NCBI RefSeq assembly: GCF_023935105.1
Contig: NZ_CP096040.1
Span: 1,612,001-1,676,000, forward strand
Source of the DNA: Caulobacter segnis
GTDB lineage: Bacteria > Pseudomonadota > Alphaproteobacteria > Caulobacterales > Caulobacteraceae
Length of the DNA: 64,000 bases
Reading direction: 5' to 3'
Shown here: piece after piece, positions 62,075-64,000 of the stretch
Layout of the letters: each line of letters begins with the position of its first letter
Numbering within the stretch: the first letter of the stretch is position 1
Position numbers and translations under genes: made by a program
Notes under the pieces: generated by a model
Database searches by the model: none
The model's input: only the letters and a program-made list of their open reading frames with translations
Told to the model about the DNA's origin: nothing

Positions 62075-62455
62075 ATGCCCGCCCCCCTCGCCATCGGCCT
62101 CGTGGCTCACGACGACAAGAAAGCCGCCCTGGTCGACTGGGCCTTGGCCCATGCGGACTTCCTGAAGGACAAGGCGCTGTTCGCCACCGGCACCACCGGC
62201 GGCCGGATCCTGGAGGCGATGCCGCTACTCAATCTGGTGCGGCTAAAGAGCGGGCCGCTGGGCGGCGACCAGCAGCTGGGCGCGATGATCGCCGAGGGGC
62301 GGCTGGACGTGCTGATCTTCTTCGTCGACCCGCTGTCGCCCCAGCCGCACGACGTCGACGTCAAGGCGCTGATCCGCCTGGCGACCCTGGCCGACATTCC
62401 GTTCGCCTGCAATCCGGCGACGGCCGACCTGATCGTGGCCTGCCGTCCGGCCTGA
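62075..62455 (+). CDS. mgsA: Methylglyoxal synthase
   Basis: 126 residues: [71 protein letters not shown] (catalytic Asp) and [12 protein letters not shown] (family variant of CNRASAD). It converts dihydroxyacetone phosphate to methylglyoxal, a phosphate-relief bypass of glycolysis. ATG 62075 has GGAG seven bases upstream. The next gene is convergent with no gap. Confidence 0.93.
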   Translation: MPAPLAIGLVAHDDKKAALVDWALAHADFLKDKALFATGTTGGRILEAMPLLNLVRLKSGPLGGDQQLGAMIAEGRLDVLIFFVDPLSPQPHDVDVKALIRLATLADIPFACNPATADLIVACRPA

Positions 62456-62935
62456 TCAGCCCGGGAACTTCATCAGGTTCGGCTTGGGGATCGCGGCCTT
62501 GAAGCTGCCCCGCGACTTGGACGTATCCAGCCCGAATTCGGCCCAGGCGTTGAGAAACCCGGTCGGCGCGTCGGCGGGGGCGGCGGGAACCAGTTCCAGA
62601 ACGGGACGGGCCGCGACGGCGGCGCGGGCGGCGGCCCAGGCCTCGGGCTCGGCGCTGGCGTAGTCGCCGTCCGAGGCCACCAGCTGGCCGGCGAGATCGG
62701 GATCCAGGAACCGCAGGGTCACCGCCGCATCGGCGGCCACGTCGGAGAGCGCGTCCAGCGCCTCGGCCAGGGCCGACAGGCTCATCCTGGCGCTGCTGGC
62801 TCGGCGCTCGCCGCCGGCCGCGCCCCTGATCGCGGCGGCTCCGGTCTCGCCGTCGGTTCGCCGCACCCAAGCCCAGCCGCCATAGCCCGGATCGGGACGG
62901 CAGAGGCTGGCGATCCAGACGGTGACGGCGGCCAT
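62456..62935 (-). CDS. RNase H-like protein lacking catalytic residues
   Basis: 159 residues. VTVWIASLCRPDPGYGGWAW and the later SARMSLSALAEALDAL align with the first strand pair and first helix of RNase HI (DG...PGPGGWG and NRMEL). The first catalytic Asp is replaced (WIAS), the Glu of RME is Ser (ARMS) and the third acidic position is unclear. Catalysis is therefore unlikely. It may bind nucleic acid or have a new role. The assignment is by pattern only. A typical gene start is at ATG 62935. Confidence 0.5.
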   Translation of the reverse strand: MAAVTVWIASLCRPDPGYGGWAWVRRTDGETGAAAIRGAAGGERRASSARMSLSALAEALDALSDVAADAAVTLRFLDPDLAGQLVASDGDYASAEPEAWAAARAAVAARPVLELVPAAPADAPTGFLNAWAEFGLDTSKSRGSFKAAIPKPNLMKFPG

Positions 62936-63328
62936 GAGAAAGCTCCGGAATCGACGATGGTCAGCGTTTTCTAGACCGTTTTTCAGGAATGAGGGGAGGG
63001 CGTCCGTGAACGAAAGGTAAACTTTGGCTTAAAACTTAGGGTTAACGTCATTTTTAGTTCGGTGAACAAAGTTCTAAGATTTTAGCCCTTCAGGCACTCA
63101 GACCTGTATTCGTCGCAGCAAGAAGTGTGCCATTTCACTACGTGTTCAACCATTTTGGCTGGAATTGGGGTACAGGTATAAAAATATGGAAAATATCTAT
63201 GGTTAACGCGCCGTAAACACCTCTTAACCACTTGTTAAGTGTGCTGGCTCCGGTTTTGCTGATGACGCGTTGAACCTCCGTTGGGCTGTCCCGACGTGGG
63301 ACGATCCGCAGGCGGAGTGCGCGAAGCG
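62936..63328. other. AT-rich promoter region
   Basis: About 390 bases with no gene, the most AT-rich core interval in the right half (63020-63240). It contains the CtrA-box pair at 63203-63238 and an isolated GGTTAAC at 63041. It probably drives the gene at 63329. Confidence 0.55.
63203..63238. promoter_or_regulatory. Tandem CtrA boxes
   Basis: TTAA-N7-TTAA at 63224-63238 is a perfect CtrA box. TTAA-N7-TAAA at 63203-63217 is a one-base variant 21 bases (about two helical turns) upstream. The next gene starts 91 bases downstream. Cell-cycle control by CtrA is likely by motif. Confidence 0.7.
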
Positions 63329-64000
63329 ATGTTCGAATTCGGACGGGATCTGAAGCGGTTGTTCGGCGTCGAGGCCGAAGGCGGTTTCAAGGGGGCCTGG
63401 CGTGAGGGCCTGACCGGCGGCGACACCTCGCTGCTGGAGCTGCTGGACATTCGTCTGCTGACCAACGAGGCCCGCTCGGCCGACGTGGTCGCCGGCCGGA
63501 TCGGCGCCAAGGATCGCGGCGCGCGCCTTCTGGAGGCCGCCGTGGTCTGGCGGGAGATGGCCCGCCGCAGCGGCGACGCCGCCGCGCTGCGCAAGGGCGC
63601 CGTCCAGGCCGAGGCCGCCGTGAAGCTCTTCGAGACCGAGCGCCGTCATGACGCCCTGGCCGCCGCCCGTTGCGAGCAGGCGGTGCTGGCCGTGCTAGGC
63701 GCGGACCTGTTCGGCGACGAGGGCCTGGTGGCCGCCGCCACCGCAACCCTGGCCCGCACGCCCGCCAACCAACGCACGGCCCTGTGCGGCGCCCTGGCCG
63801 CCGGCCTAGAGGGGCGCGCGGCGCTGGCGGAAAACGATGTCGACCGGGCCTTGGCCGCGGTCCAGGCCTATGACGCGCCGCTGCGCGCCCTGGCCGCCGC
63901 CAAGCGCGTGAAGGGCGGCGCCGCCCGCCTGCAGCTGGCCGACCAGCGCGGCGCGCGGATCGAGCTGATCCTGGCCTGCGCCGAGCGCCTGAAGGACCGC
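63329..64000 (+). CDS. Hypothetical helical protein, 3' truncated by window
   Basis: 224 codons are open to the right edge: FEFGRDLKRLFGVEAEGGFK, LTGGDTSLLELLDIRLLTNE, then repeated Ala-rich helical pairs (AAVVWREMARRSGDAAALRK; AAVKLFETERRHDALAAARC) resembling TPR/SEL1-type repeats. No enzyme motif is seen. The start is ATG 63329 (GAAGCG upstream). The CtrA-box promoter suggests a cell-cycle or polarity role, but this is inference. The length is unknown. Confidence 0.65.
   Translation, partial: MFEFGRDLKRLFGVEAEGGFKGAWREGLTGGDTSLLELLDIRLLTNEARSADVVAGRIGAKDRGARLLEAAVVWREMARRSGDAAALRKGAVQAEAAVKLFETERRHDALAAARCEQAVLAVLGADLFGDEGLVAAATATLARTPANQRTALCGALAAGLEGRAALAENDVDRALAAVQAYDAPLRALAAAKRVKGGAARLQLADQRGARIELILACAERLKDR

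Overview
This 64 kb window is chromosomal DNA of a Caulobacter-type alphaproteobacterium, probably close to C. crescentus or C. segnis. The evidence is high GC with G/C at third codon positions, a divJ-type cell-cycle kinase, perfect CtrA boxes (TTAA-N7-TTAA), a general-stress sigma promoter (GGAAC-N17-CGTT), two large TonB-dependent receptors, and an RsaF-like TolC protein at the left edge. The species assignment is inference.

Layout. 1-4.0 kb: the end of a TolC/RsaF-like secretion protein, a frameshifted glycosyltransferase and a SAM methyltransferase, like an S-layer/LPS locus. 4.0-14.3 kb: small envelope and stress genes (DUF599, MFS, DUF3309, DUF983, entericidin, crystallin-like protein, L,D-transpeptidase, a frameshifted VanY-type peptidase, GST). 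14.4-17.5 kb: a 1006-residue TonB receptor. 17.8-24.4 kb: DUF2249/Nfu/membrane-protein cluster, lepA, eipA behind a CtrA box, UPF0114, msrA and two ACT-like proteins. 24.6-33.0 kb: translation block pheT, pheS, rplT, rpmI and infC, with an MFS gene and an S9 peptidase inserted before infC, which appears to start at ATT. 33.2-40.9 kb: YitT protein, two LPS-type glycosyltransferases, hydrolase, SDR, two tRNA-Gly(GCC), a DUF885 peptidase and a KDG kinase.

40.9-46.9 kb is an accessory island: two related ~57-bp direct repeats, a decayed DUF6456 gene, an SDR, a frameshifted HTH/TM ORF, a two-gene module (a PUA/EVE-like sensor with a membrane segment plus a membrane partner), a nucleotidyltransferase-HEPN fusion and a broken azoR. 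The two-gene module and the fusion are the best candidates for an undescribed defence system.

47.2-64.0 kb is core again: ArsR regulator, DUF2383, trhO-sufE, two histidine kinases (one divJ, frameshifted as read), DUF1491, the second TonB receptor, a Tat-exported HExxH/TPR protein, prfC, an exported PLP aminotransferase, mgsA, a catalytically degenerate RNase H-like protein, and a CtrA-box promoter before the last, partial gene.

A cross-cutting observation is that several otherwise intact genes (glycosyltransferase, VanY, divJ, and probably a small secreted ORF) are each broken by one missing base, in the three clearest cases inside a G or C run. That pattern suggests base-call errors in the source sequence rather than true pseudogenes, whereas the DUF6456 and azoR remnants look genuinely decayed.
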